Positions 14,490 through 21,765 of a DNA stretch of 28,482 nucleotides are shown here, piece after piece. Under the pieces are notes generated by a model that did not search any database, was not told the origin of the DNA, and saw nothing but the letters and a program-made list of their open reading frames with translations. The stretch is from positions 1 through 28,482 of the IMG/VR virus record IMGVR_UViG_3300025030_000355; one strand, given 5' to 3'. Position 1 is the first letter of the stretch. Every line of letters starts with the position of its first letter. Source of the DNA: a virus. The position numbers were made by a program, and so were the translations under genes.

Positions 14490-14819
14490 ATGAAACCCTC
14501 ACAACTCAAAGATCTCATTAAAGAACAAGTCAAATTAATACTTACCGAAGCCCCAGAAGGTACCAAAAACGTATCTCATCATTTACTTGGGCTTCGTCAA
14601 GAAAGACTTGTAATTTCAGGTCCAACCGTTCCACAACTAAAAGACCAAATTATCAAAATTGCAAAAAAGCATGACCCAGAATCTAAAATGCAATTTTTTC
14701 CTGCCACTCAAAAAGTAGTTGGATTATTTGCCGTCGCGAAACTTCAATTTATGCAGCGTGATATGAAACAACTCGACAAATCCATTAAACTGGAATTTAA
14801 AGCCAGACAATTAAAATAG
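14490..14819 (+). CDS. Tagged protein J
   Basis: A 109-residue protein starting MKPSQLKDLIKEQVKLILTE, the shared tag with L-T-E at 18-20 followed by A-P-E. The cargo has a compact alpha/beta look (LVISGPTVPQLKDQIIKIAK, then KMQFFPATQKVVGLFAVAKL) and a basic helical end. It is the only tagged gene on the far side of gp19 and was perhaps separated from the main chain by endonuclease insertions. No family recognised. Confidence 0.7.
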   Translation: MKPSQLKDLIKEQVKLILTEAPEGTKNVSHHLLGLRQERLVISGPTVPQLKDQIIKIAKKHDPESKMQFFPATQKVVGLFAVAKLQFMQRDMKQLDKSIKLEFKARQLK

Positions 14820-14821
14820 AT

Positions 14822-14850
14822 TTGGTAGTTTCAAGAACTTTCATTATATT
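14822..14850 (+). promoter_or_regulatory. Sigma70-type promoter for the modification/replication array
   Basis: TTGGTA (14822-14827), a 17-base spacer, then TATATT (14845-14850) match a host sigma70 promoter. It lies in the 51-base gap before queD and is unlike the late element, so this is probably where the early/middle array begins. Confidence 0.6.
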
Positions 14851-14870
14851 AAGTAACATAAATTAATATT

Positions 14871-15437
14871 ATGAAAAAAGGTTATTATGTAATTGCAAAA
14901 GAGTTTTCGTTTTGCTACTCGCATCGAGTGCACAGTCAGTCCCTTAACTCGGAATATTCAATTGACACAGCTTGTAAATGTAGACACCTCCATGGTCATC
15001 AAGGTACCGTTAATGTCTATATAAAAGCAGACAAACTAAAAGACGGAATGTGCACAGATTTTAAACATTTGAATTGGTTTAAAAAATTCATCGACGAAAC
15101 CCTAGACCATAAATTTATCATGGACAGTAGTGACCCATTACTCTATAATATCTTTCCAGCATTAAATTTCCAGGAATTTGGTACAGACCCTGCCGATACA
15201 TATGACGTCCATTCCGAAGGATTCAACACCGTCAAACCATCGTTATATTCCGCAGCCGATACTCACATTCAAGAACTTTATGAAGGACTTGTCGTGGTAC
15301 CATTTGTACCTACATCGGAAAATTTATCAAAGTGGTTATTTGATATTGTGTCGAAGAAGATGAAAAAAATTGGAGTTACCGTCAGTCAAGTACAATTTTG
15401 TGAAACACCTAAATCACAGGCAAATTATCATGTATAA
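14871..15437 (+). CDS. queD: 6-carboxytetrahydropterin synthase, QueD
   Basis: A 188-residue T-fold enzyme of the 7-deazaguanine pathway, converting dihydroneopterin triphosphate to 6-carboxytetrahydropterin. Likely zinc ligands are H18, H41 and H43 (CRHLHGHQG). A nucleophilic cysteine is C35 or C37, the D-H pair is D79-H80, and PTSEN (147-151) plus the glutamate of CETP (E178) complete the site. It is longer than bacterial QueD (about 120 residues) owing to an insert near 85-145. A sigma70-like promoter precedes it. It works with FolE (17409) and QueE (15744), encoded in the same array. Confidence 0.88.
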   Translation: MKKGYYVIAKEFSFCYSHRVHSQSLNSEYSIDTACKCRHLHGHQGTVNVYIKADKLKDGMCTDFKHLNWFKKFIDETLDHKFIMDSSDPLLYNIFPALNFQEFGTDPADTYDVHSEGFNTVKPSLYSAADTHIQELYEGLVVVPFVPTSENLSKWLFDIVSKKMKKIGVTVSQVQFCETPKSQANYHV

Positions 15438-15738
15438 CACCGAAGCTGCACTGGTACAAGAATTTATAAAAAATGTCAACCAAGTAGGTGCCCATTTAGA
15501 AGTAATTTCTTCTGCAAAGATTTTACTTGGTCGTGATAATAATGTATTTCCTGTTGCACATGACCCAGCTATATTTTTTGCATGTATTGTTGGATACCTT
15601 GAATCTGTTGAAGAATATGAATTGTGTGGCCGCCTCATTAAAAATAAAAAAAAGGTATTAAAAAGATTGGTTCCGATGGATGATCACTATAAAAAAGTGT
15701 TAGCTTCCTTTAAAGATTTATTTGACGACTTAATTTAA
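15430..15738 (+). CDS. Hypothetical protein between queD and queE
   Basis: A 102-residue protein. I use ATG 15430, which overlaps the end of queD by 8 bases; an in-frame start further upstream would lie well inside queD. The sequence (MYNTEAALVQEFIKNVNQVG, then HDPAIFFACIVGYLESVEEY) looks soluble and mostly helical with a basic middle. No family recognised. Its position between two steps of the deazaguanine pathway is the only clue to a role. Confidence 0.7.
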   Translation: MYNTEAALVQEFIKNVNQVGAHLEVISSAKILLGRDNNVFPVAHDPAIFFACIVGYLESVEEYELCGRLIKNKKKVLKRLVPMDDHYKKVLASFKDLFDDLI

Positions 15739-15743
15739 AAACA

Positions 15744-16502
15744 ATGCCTAAAACTTTAATAGAATCGTTCCCAACAGAAAGTAGAATTGCTGTAATAGAT
15801 GGAAGCTCAATATTAAATATTTCAGAATGTTTTATGGATACTGTTCAAGGAGAAAACTTTGCCGGTATTCCTTCGACATTTCTTAGATTACAGAATTGTA
15901 CACTCGCATGCGGCTGGTGTGATACTTTAGAAGTATGGAAACAAGGAAATCCATATTCAGTAAAAGAACTTATTGAAATATTTCAAAAAAATGGAACTTT
16001 AGACAAATTCAAACTTGGACAAAATTTAATATTTACCGGTGGCAGCCCATTGTTACAACAAAATGCATTAATTGAATTGATACATGGTTTAGTTAATGAA
16101 AACTCATTACCATTTATTCAAATCGAAAATGAATGTACTCGACTACCTGCTAATAGGTTAGTTGAATATATTTCAATTTGGAATAATTCACCAAAACTAT
16201 CAAATAGTGGGATGCGAAAAGAATTAAGATATAAACCAGACATTCTAAAATTTTTATCCAAATTAGAAAATAGTTGGTTTAAATTTGTCATTTCGAATAT
16301 GGAGGACTGGAGCGAAATTCAAAGAGATTTTTTAGATACAAATTTAATTCGAAAAGATCAAATTGTAATAATGCCAGAAGGACAAACTCGCGAACAATTA
16401 CAAAAGAATTACAATTTTGTAGTCAAAATGGCAGTTGAACATAATGTTAGAATGAGTGATAGAATGCATGTTACCATATGGAACAAAAAAACTGGTGTGT
16501 AA
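15744..16502 (+). CDS. queE: 7-carboxy-7-deazaguanine synthase, QueE (radical SAM)
   Basis: A 252-residue radical SAM enzyme that turns 6-carboxytetrahydropterin into 7-carboxy-7-deazaguanine. The cluster motif is C-x3-C-x2-C at C52, C56 and C59 (NCTLACGWCD), the FLRLQ segment before it is typical of QueE, and TGGSP (98-102) is the SAM-binding GGEP-like motif. The start MPKTLIESFP... with SECFMDTVQGENFAGIPSTF matches the substrate-side N-terminus of the family. It begins 5 bases after the previous gene. Confidence 0.9.
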   Translation: MPKTLIESFPTESRIAVIDGSSILNISECFMDTVQGENFAGIPSTFLRLQNCTLACGWCDTLEVWKQGNPYSVKELIEIFQKNGTLDKFKLGQNLIFTGGSPLLQQNALIELIHGLVNENSLPFIQIENECTRLPANRLVEYISIWNNSPKLSNSGMRKELRYKPDILKFLSKLENSWFKFVISNMEDWSEIQRDFLDTNLIRKDQIVIMPEGQTREQLQKNYNFVVKMAVEHNVRMSDRMHVTIWNKKTGV

Positions 16503-16546
16503 AATCAATTGAGATTTAGTGATAAACGAAAATTAAGTAATCAATC

Positions 16547-16750
16547 ATGAAATGTAAAATTTGCAACGAAGAAATTAATCTATCAGTTTTTGGTATGCCT
16601 AATAATATTTGTTATGGATGTTTTACCGAACCAGAGAAGAAAGAAGTACTAAATAAAAATTTGAAAGAAGTAAAAATTAAAAAAAAATTAAAAAGTGAAA
16701 AGACAAATCATACACGAAAAAATCTTTACAAAACACTACGATGGAATTAG
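16547..16750 (+). CDS. Small zinc-ribbon-like protein
   Basis: A 67-residue protein starting MKCKICNEEINLSVFGMPNN and continuing to ICYGCF. Two CxxC pairs (C3/C6 and C22/C25) form a likely zinc site, followed by a Lys-rich tail. The 3' end overlaps the GTG start of the next gene by 56 bases, long for this genome, so one of the two ends may be mis-set. Function unknown. Confidence 0.6.
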   Translation: MKCKICNEEINLSVFGMPNNICYGCFTEPEKKEVLNKNLKEVKIKKKLKSEKTNHTRKNLYKTLRWN

Positions 16751-17003
16751 AAGTAGGATTCTATTTTCAGATTTACCAACGAATATATTACCAACAGATT
16801 TTATTGATATTGTAAAAGTAGAAGGGTATTATTCAGAAAATAATTCATGGGACGACCATACTATATTAATTGTAACTCGCGACAGAGAAGAAACTGATGT
16901 AGAATTTGAAAAATCAAAAAAATTCCAGGAAAAGAGAAAGGAAATGAGTAGACAAGCTCGTTTAGAGCAATATCAAAAATTAAAAAAAGAATTTGAACCA
17001 TGA
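16695..17003 (+). CDS. Hypothetical protein with charged coiled-coil end
   Basis: A 102-residue protein with GTG 16695 as the first start in frame. The front half (SRILFSDLPTNILPTDFIDI, VKVEGYYSENNSWDDHTILI) looks like a beta-sheet domain. From residue 75 to the end it is a Lys/Glu/Arg coiled coil. Its TGA overlaps the next ATG at 17000. The overlap with the previous gene may mean the true start is further in. Confidence 0.6.
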   Translation: MKRQIIHEKIFTKHYDGIRSRILFSDLPTNILPTDFIDIVKVEGYYSENNSWDDHTILIVTRDREETDVEFEKSKKFQEKRKEMSRQARLEQYQKLKKEFEP

Positions 17004-17173
17004 ATTACTTTTTAGAAATAGCGTTCTCCGGTTTCTGGCAATTCGTTGGATGTTGGATACTTTTATGTACGGCAGCAACAATTCCACTTGCAATAATCAA
17101 TCGAGTACTTCGCCATTGGACTCTTATCAAACACGGATATCCACCACCACATTGTAACGCCGACGGAGAATGA
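17000..17173 (+). CDS. Small single-span membrane protein
   Basis: A 57-residue protein with one clear hydrophobic segment (about 7-33: AFSGFWQFVGCWILLCTAAT, IPLAII) followed by a basic, then Pro/His/Cys-containing tail ([14 protein letters not shown]). ATGA overlaps link it to genes on both sides, including the next membrane protein. No family recognised; it may be a partner of the protein at 17170. Confidence 0.65.
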   Translation: MNYFLEIAFSGFWQFVGCWILLCTAATIPLAIINRVLRHWTLIKHGYPPPHCNADGE

Positions 17174-17418
17174 TTATACAGATTTTAGGATGGCTGAGCA
17201 CAGCCCTTGTGCTCGTTGGATATTTTTTAAACTCACAACAAAAAGTTAAATTGGCAATGATAACTTGGATAACCGGGGATATTGGATGGATAATTTATGA
17301 CATTGGAATAAATAACCTCAGCCACGCGGTTTTATCATTTGTGATTATTGGTTTAAATATTTACGGAATTATTAATATATTAAGAAATAATAAAATCAAT
17401 AAATCGGTATGGCCATAA
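17170..17418 (+). CDS. Small three-span membrane protein, transporter-like
   Basis: An 82-residue protein with three hydrophobic segments (about 3-19, 28-46 and 51-72). [20 protein letters not shown] and [14 protein letters not shown] recall small transporter half-units of the SemiSWEET/PnuC type, with polar and Trp residues in the helices. It sits in the array just before folE and overlaps it by 10 bases, so a role in precursor or cofactor uptake is imaginable. A holin-like or host-membrane role is equally possible. The family call is weak. Confidence 0.6.
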   Translation: MIIQILGWLSTALVLVGYFLNSQQKVKLAMITWITGDIGWIIYDIGINNLSHAVLSFVIIGLNIYGIINILRNNKINKSVWP

Positions 17419-18002
17419 AAAAACAAAACAACGCAAAAATAATAGAAAACGCAACAGTTAAATTTGGTGAGTTTTTAACTGCCTTAGGATTTGACTGGGC
17501 TCAAGATCCAAATCAAAAAGATACACCTGCACGAGTTGCAAAAATGTATGTTAATGAATTATACCAAGGCATATTTCATCCTGCACCAAAAATTACCGCG
17601 TTTGATAATACCGATAAATATGATGGTATAGTTTTTGAAGGCAACATTACCTTAAATTCTTCGTGCGCCCATCACTGCTTACCATTTATTGGTAAAGCCC
17701 ACGTCGCATACATTCCAGGAAAAAAAGTAATTGGATTAAGTAAATTAAATAGAATAGTTGAATACTTTGCAAAACGGCCACAAATCCAAGAATCACTTAC
17801 CATGCAAATTCACGATTATGTAAATACAATTTGTGAAGGGAATAATGGAGTAGCCGTTGTAATCGAAGCAGCCCACCAATGTACATGCATCCGAGGTGTC
17901 GGACACAATAGTACAATGATGACATCAAAACTTTCCGGTGCATTTACAAAGGCAGATACCAAAAGAGAGTTTTATGAATTTATTTCAAACTTAAGAAAGT
18001 AA
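17409..18002 (+). CDS. folE: GTP cyclohydrolase I, FolE
   Basis: A 197-residue enzyme converting GTP to dihydroneopterin triphosphate, the first step of 7-deazaguanine (and folate) synthesis. The family motifs are complete: [69 protein letters not shown]. Zinc ligands are the cysteine and second histidine of CAHHC and the cysteine before IRGV. With QueD and QueE in the same array it points to 7-deazaguanine rather than folate. Overlaps the upstream membrane gene and ends 4 bases before the polymerase start. Confidence 0.93.
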   Translation: MAIKKQNNAKIIENATVKFGEFLTALGFDWAQDPNQKDTPARVAKMYVNELYQGIFHPAPKITAFDNTDKYDGIVFEGNITLNSSCAHHCLPFIGKAHVAYIPGKKVIGLSKLNRIVEYFAKRPQIQESLTMQIHDYVNTICEGNNGVAVVIEAAHQCTCIRGVGHNSTMMTSKLSGAFTKADTKREFYEFISNLRK

Positions 18003-18006
18003 ATAG

Positions 18007-20721
18007 GTGTATAAAAATTGTTATTTTCATAAAACTACCAATTCCATTTATTTATGGGACGACATAAAAGGACTTTTAAAAATACCATACAATCATTATG
18101 GTTTTATAAAAGACCCAAATGGAGACCATGTAAATTTATTTGGTGATAGAGTTCGTAAAGTATCGCGTTGGGGAGTCGAAGACGAAAAAAATATGTTCGA
18201 ATCTGACCTCCGACCTGTCACCCGGACTTTAATTGATAGGTATTTGGATTCTGACGATATGTCAATTAATGTCAATGTAATGACCATTGACATCGAGGTG
18301 GCAAAGAATAAACTTACTGGTTATAGCACAGTTGAAAACGCCGACAATACAATTACAGCAATTGCCATTCATGAATCACTAAATAATAAAGCGTATGCTT
18401 TTATTTTAGATGTTAAAAGTAAAATACAATTAAAAACACTTGATTCAGCCGAAATTTTTTCTTGTAAAACCGAAGAAGAATTACTACAAAAATTTTATAA
18501 GAAATACACTGAAATCCATCCGGACATTATTACTGGATGGAATATTGATGAGTTTGATATTCCATACTTATACGGCCGCACCATTAAGGTATTAAATAAG
18601 AAATTTGCCAATGCACTTTCACCAATTGGTATAGTTGAAAAAAGATTTTCCCATGACGATGATGCATATTCATTTGCCATTGCAGGAGTTAGCTGTTTGG
18701 ATTATATGACACTATACAAAAAATTTACATATTCAGAGGAATCATCATATGCGTTAAATGCAATTGCTATTAAGGAACTTAGACAAACCAAACTTGAATA
18801 CGATGGCGATTTGGATATGCTATATGAAAGTGACATTGAACGATTTGTACGATATAACATTAAAGACATACAACTTGTAATTGATTTAGATAAAAAATTG
18901 GAATTTATTTCGTTGGCACGAGGAATTTGTCATAAAGGCCACGTGGTGTATGAAGATGTTTTTGCTTCATCAAAATCACTTGAAGGAGCCTCACTTACAT
19001 ATTTAAAAAGAATGGACATTGTTGCTCCTAATAGGCAACACCCTATTTCATTGAAAATTGGACCAAAGCAATATAAAGGAGCAGCTAAAATAATTGTAGT
19101 CGACACCATTCCATTAAGAGTACCTGCAACGGGACAATTAAAAATACGCAAAACAAAATCTAGTTATTTCAAAGTAAAGTATAAAGGATTTAAAGATGAT
19201 TACTTTATTCTTGAAGAACCGCTTCCCGAAGAAATTAATAATTCAATGGAACTAACGCTTGATTTAATTGGTGCGTATGTTAAGGAACCACAAGTCGGTA
19301 GACATGACTGGGTGTATGATTTGGATTTGACCGCTCTATATCCCATGATTATCATTTCATTGGGTATTTCACCAGAAACAAAAGTCGGGCGAGTATTGAA
19401 TTTTGATGGCAAACAATTTGTAAATAAACTTGAAAAAATATATGAAGTCAAAATTGGCAGCCATGTTGATAAGTACAATACCAATGACTTTATAAAGTAT
19501 TTAACTGACAAAAATTATTCAATTTCAGCATCGGGTGTATTATACAATAAAAATGTAAAAGGATTCATTCCAAGTATTTTGGAAGCGTGGTTCAATGAAC
19601 GGGTCGAGTATAAGGACTTAATGAAAAAGTATAAGAAAGAAGGCGACAAAGATAAAACAAAGTTTTACCATAATCGCCAGCTCATACAAAAAGTTATTTT
19701 GAATAGTTTCTATGGAGTTCTTGCTCTTCCATCATTTCGTTTCTACGATGTGGCGAACGCAGAATCGGTGACCGCAGGCGGCCAACAGCTCATCAAATTT
19801 ACTGCAACTATTGCAAATCAATACTATAACCAAGTATGTGGTTCCAAAGGAATTGATTATGCAATATATTCTGACACAGATTCTTCCTTCTTTTCATCCT
19901 GGCCAATTATACAAAAAAGATTTCCTGATGTTAAAATAAATGATATACCTAGATGTACCAACGAAACACTAAAGATTGCAACTGAAGTACAAACATTTAT
20001 TAATAAGTCATATGATTTATATGCCAACCGATTTCACAATATTAAATCACATAGGTTCTTCATTAAGCAAGAACTCATAGCCCGGGCGGGTCTTTGGATT
20101 GCAAAGAAACGATATGCACAACTTATTATTAATGAAGAAGGAATTATGTTACCCGCTCCAAAACTTGATGTAAAGGGAATCGATGTGGTTCGTTCAAATT
20201 TTCCAAACGCATTTAGAACGTTAATGTCCGATGTAATAACAAAAATACTCGAAGGGTCCGACGCAACTATCATAAATAAATTTATTGGAGAATTTAGGAA
20301 TGGAGTACCAGCATTGTCACTATTGGAAATAATGTTTCCGTCTGGCATATCCGATATTAAAAAATATGAGTCAATACAAATGGAATTATTTAATTTTCCA
20401 AAAGGCACACCCGCCCATGTCAAGGCCGCTATAGCATATAATAATATTTTACAAAAAGGAAAACTAATCAATATCAAACCGATTACAAACGGCGATAAGA
20501 TTAAATATACATACCTCAAGCAAAACCCATATGGGCTCGAATCAATGGCACTTAAAGGATTCGAAGATCCTATTCAAATTGAAAAATTTATACGACAATA
20601 TATTGACCATGAAAAGGTATTTGATACTGCACTTGGTAATAAATTACAGGATATTTTCAACGCAATGAAATGGGGCTCTGTAATCTCAAACACAGCTGTT
20701 TCTGATTTTTTTAGTTTTTGA
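18007..20721 (+). CDS. 43: Family B DNA polymerase (T4 gp43-like)
   Basis: A 904-residue replicative polymerase with 3'-5' exonuclease; T4 gp43 has 898 residues. It starts at GTG 18007. Exonuclease motifs: Exo I TIDIEVA (about 94-100), Exo II ITGWNIDEFDIPYLYGR, Exo III YNIKDIQLVIDLD. Polymerase motifs: A DLDLTALYPMII (about 438), B KVILNSFYGVLALPSFRFYD, C YSDTDSS (about 621), then KKRY. The C-terminal AVSDFFSF fits a clamp-binding peptide. A GTG start and a poor Shine-Dalgarno may keep expression low. In T4 gp43 is followed by regA; no regA is seen here. Confidence 0.97.
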   Translation: MYKNCYFHKTTNSIYLWDDIKGLLKIPYNHYGFIKDPNGDHVNLFGDRVRKVSRWGVEDEKNMFESDLRPVTRTLIDRYLDSDDMSINVNVMTIDIEVAKNKLTGYSTVENADNTITAIAIHESLNNKAYAFILDVKSKIQLKTLDSAEIFSCKTEEELLQKFYKKYTEIHPDIITGWNIDEFDIPYLYGRTIKVLNKKFANALSPIGIVEKRFSHDDDAYSFAIAGVSCLDYMTLYKKFTYSEESSYALNAIAIKELRQTKLEYDGDLDMLYESDIERFVRYNIKDIQLVIDLDKKLEFISLARGICHKGHVVYEDVFASSKSLEGASLTYLKRMDIVAPNRQHPISLKIGPKQYKGAAKIIVVDTIPLRVPATGQLKIRKTKSSYFKVKYKGFKDDYFILEEPLPEEINNSMELTLDLIGAYVKEPQVGRHDWVYDLDLTALYPMIIISLGISPETKVGRVLNFDGKQFVNKLEKIYEVKIGSHVDKYNTNDFIKYLTDKNYSISASGVLYNKNVKGFIPSILEAWFNERVEYKDLMKKYKKEGDKDKTKFYHNRQLIQKVILNSFYGVLALPSFRFYDVANAESVTAGGQQLIKFTATIANQYYNQVCGSKGIDYAIYSDTDSSFFSSWPIIQKRFPDVKINDIPRCTNETLKIATEVQTFINKSYDLYANRFHNIKSHRFFIKQELIARAGLWIAKKRYAQLIINEEGIMLPAPKLDVKGIDVVRSNFPNAFRTLMSDVITKILEGSDATIINKFIGEFRNGVPALSLLEIMFPSGISDIKKYESIQMELFNFPKGTPAHVKAAIAYNNILQKGKLINIKPITNGDKIKYTYLKQNPYGLESMALKGFEDPIQIEKFIRQYIDHEKVFDTALGNKLQDIFNAMKWGSVISNTAVSDFFSF

Positions 20722-20723
20722 GT

Positions 20724-20751
20724 TTGATATTTACAAAACTTTTACTATATT
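20724..20751 (+). promoter_or_regulatory. Sigma70-type promoter downstream of the polymerase gene
   Basis: TTGATA (20724-20729), a 16-base spacer, then TATATT (20746-20751). Its flanking sequence resembles the promoter at 14822 (ACTTT...TATATTA). The predicted start of transcription (about 20758) falls on the ATG at 20757, so the first gene would be leaderless or only the later genes would gain. Confidence 0.5.
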
Positions 20752-20756
20752 ACTAT

Positions 20757-20957
20757 ATGAAAATAATATTACATTCAAAGAACGTTAAAAATTTTAACTT
20801 ATCACAAGATTTAATTAATGATGTTAAGATTTATGATGAGAAAAATCTAGTTAATTGTTATTCTACGTTGCAATTTGCCATTGATTCAAAAAATCATGAT
20901 AAAGTATATTGTCGACATTTTACTTTTGATAAACCTACTAAATGGGAAATATTTTAA
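20757..20957 (+). CDS. Small hypothetical protein
   Basis: A 66-residue protein from ATG 20757 (an in-frame TTG at 20718 overlaps the polymerase end and is less likely). It begins MKIILHSKNVKNFNLSQDLI and ends HFTFDKPTKWEIF. No family recognised. It lies between the polymerase gene and a group of modification genes, and a promoter-like element lies directly on its start. Confidence 0.55.
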   Translation: MKIILHSKNVKNFNLSQDLINDVKIYDEKNLVNCYSTLQFAIDSKNHDKVYCRHFTFDKPTKWEIF

Positions 20958-20968
20958 ACTAAAATTAT

Positions 20969-21400
20969 ATGCACGGTAAATCAATATGGCAAGGTATCGA
21001 AGTCGAAGGACGTTTGTCCGATATAATGACATTGTATATTCGAGATGGAAACTTGCCAATAGGTTGGGGAAATTATCCGCACGTATATTTTACAATTGAA
21101 TATATTAGAAAGGCAATTATCGATAATAAATGGGGACAAATCCTTGCAGTATTAGATGAAACCAAGAATATGGTTACAATAGAGTCGGACCAACAAACAT
21201 TCGATGATATTCCAATTTTTCTTTTTAATAGGGTCCATGTAATTTATAGAATAAAGATTCCAGCCAACCATATATCAAAATTAAAAAAGATGGACACGAT
21301 TAGTATGGATGAAGGATGGTACCATTGCACACAAATAACCAAACATAATTGCCTGATAACGACGCCGGATGATTACAAATTTGATACCGAAATAAAATGA
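20969..21400 (+). CDS. Hypothetical protein next to T-fold protein
   Basis: A 143-residue soluble protein (MHGKSIWQGIEVEGRLSDIM, then GNYPHVYFTIEYIRKAIIDN and a C-terminal DEGWYHCTQITKHNCLITTP). It looks like a mixed alpha/beta fold. No family recognised. Its TGA overlaps the ATG of the QueD-like gene at 21397 and it precedes the glycosyltransferase and DpdA genes, so it may belong to the modification module. Confidence 0.7.
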   Translation: MHGKSIWQGIEVEGRLSDIMTLYIRDGNLPIGWGNYPHVYFTIEYIRKAIIDNKWGQILAVLDETKNMVTIESDQQTFDDIPIFLFNRVHVIYRIKIPANHISKLKKMDTISMDEGWYHCTQITKHNCLITTPDDYKFDTEIK

Positions 21401-21762
21401 GGCAAAACATAATAATTTCATTGCAAGTAGAGGGGCTACATTGTTGGCCGGCGGCGAAGGAAGTATTTCCAGATGTTGCATTCCTTTCAAATCCACATAG
21501 ACATATTTTTCATATATGCTGTAAGAAACGAGTTAGTCACAGCGACAGAGATGTGGAAATTATACGTTTCAAACGAAGTGTACTTGCATATCTAAATAAA
21601 ACGTATGGTACATCAATCATAACAGATGTAAATTATCGACACCTAGAATTTGGCTCAAAGTCATGTGAAATGATATGCGAAGAACTACTTGAGAAATTTG
21701 ATTTGGAGTATGTAAGTGTATTAGAGGACGGAGAAGTAGGTGCGGAGCTTTATAAAAATTAA
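21397..21762 (+). CDS. Small QueD/PTPS-like T-fold protein
   Basis: A 121-residue protein that looks like a degenerate 6-pyruvoyl-tetrahydropterin-synthase/QueD fold. H15 (GLHCWPAA) and the pair H34/H36 (NPHRHIFHI) match the three zinc histidines. GSKSCEMICEELLEKF (about 86-101) takes the place of PTAENLA, and VSVLEDGEVGAEL (106-118) resembles the V-x-V-x-E end of the family. The nucleophilic cysteine and the D-H pair of true QueD are not obvious. So it may bind a pterin or deazaguanine without QueD chemistry. The assignment is from pattern alone. It lies two genes before dpdA. Confidence 0.6.
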   Translation: MRQNIIISLQVEGLHCWPAAKEVFPDVAFLSNPHRHIFHICCKKRVSHSDRDVEIIRFKRSVLAYLNKTYGTSIITDVNYRHLEFGSKSCEMICEELLEKFDLEYVSVLEDGEVGAELYKN

Positions 21763-21765
21763 TTT

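Noticed and set aside
17409-18002. Folate biosynthesis as the role of FolE
   Set aside because: No other folate gene is present, while QueD, QueE and DpdA are in the same array; the deazaguanine pathway explains it better.
20034-20519. 161-residue open frame on the - strand
   Set aside because: Lies wholly inside the polymerase gene, antisense to conserved C-terminal sequence, with no ribosome site. The same holds for long - strand frames at 3829-4329 and 26742-27239.
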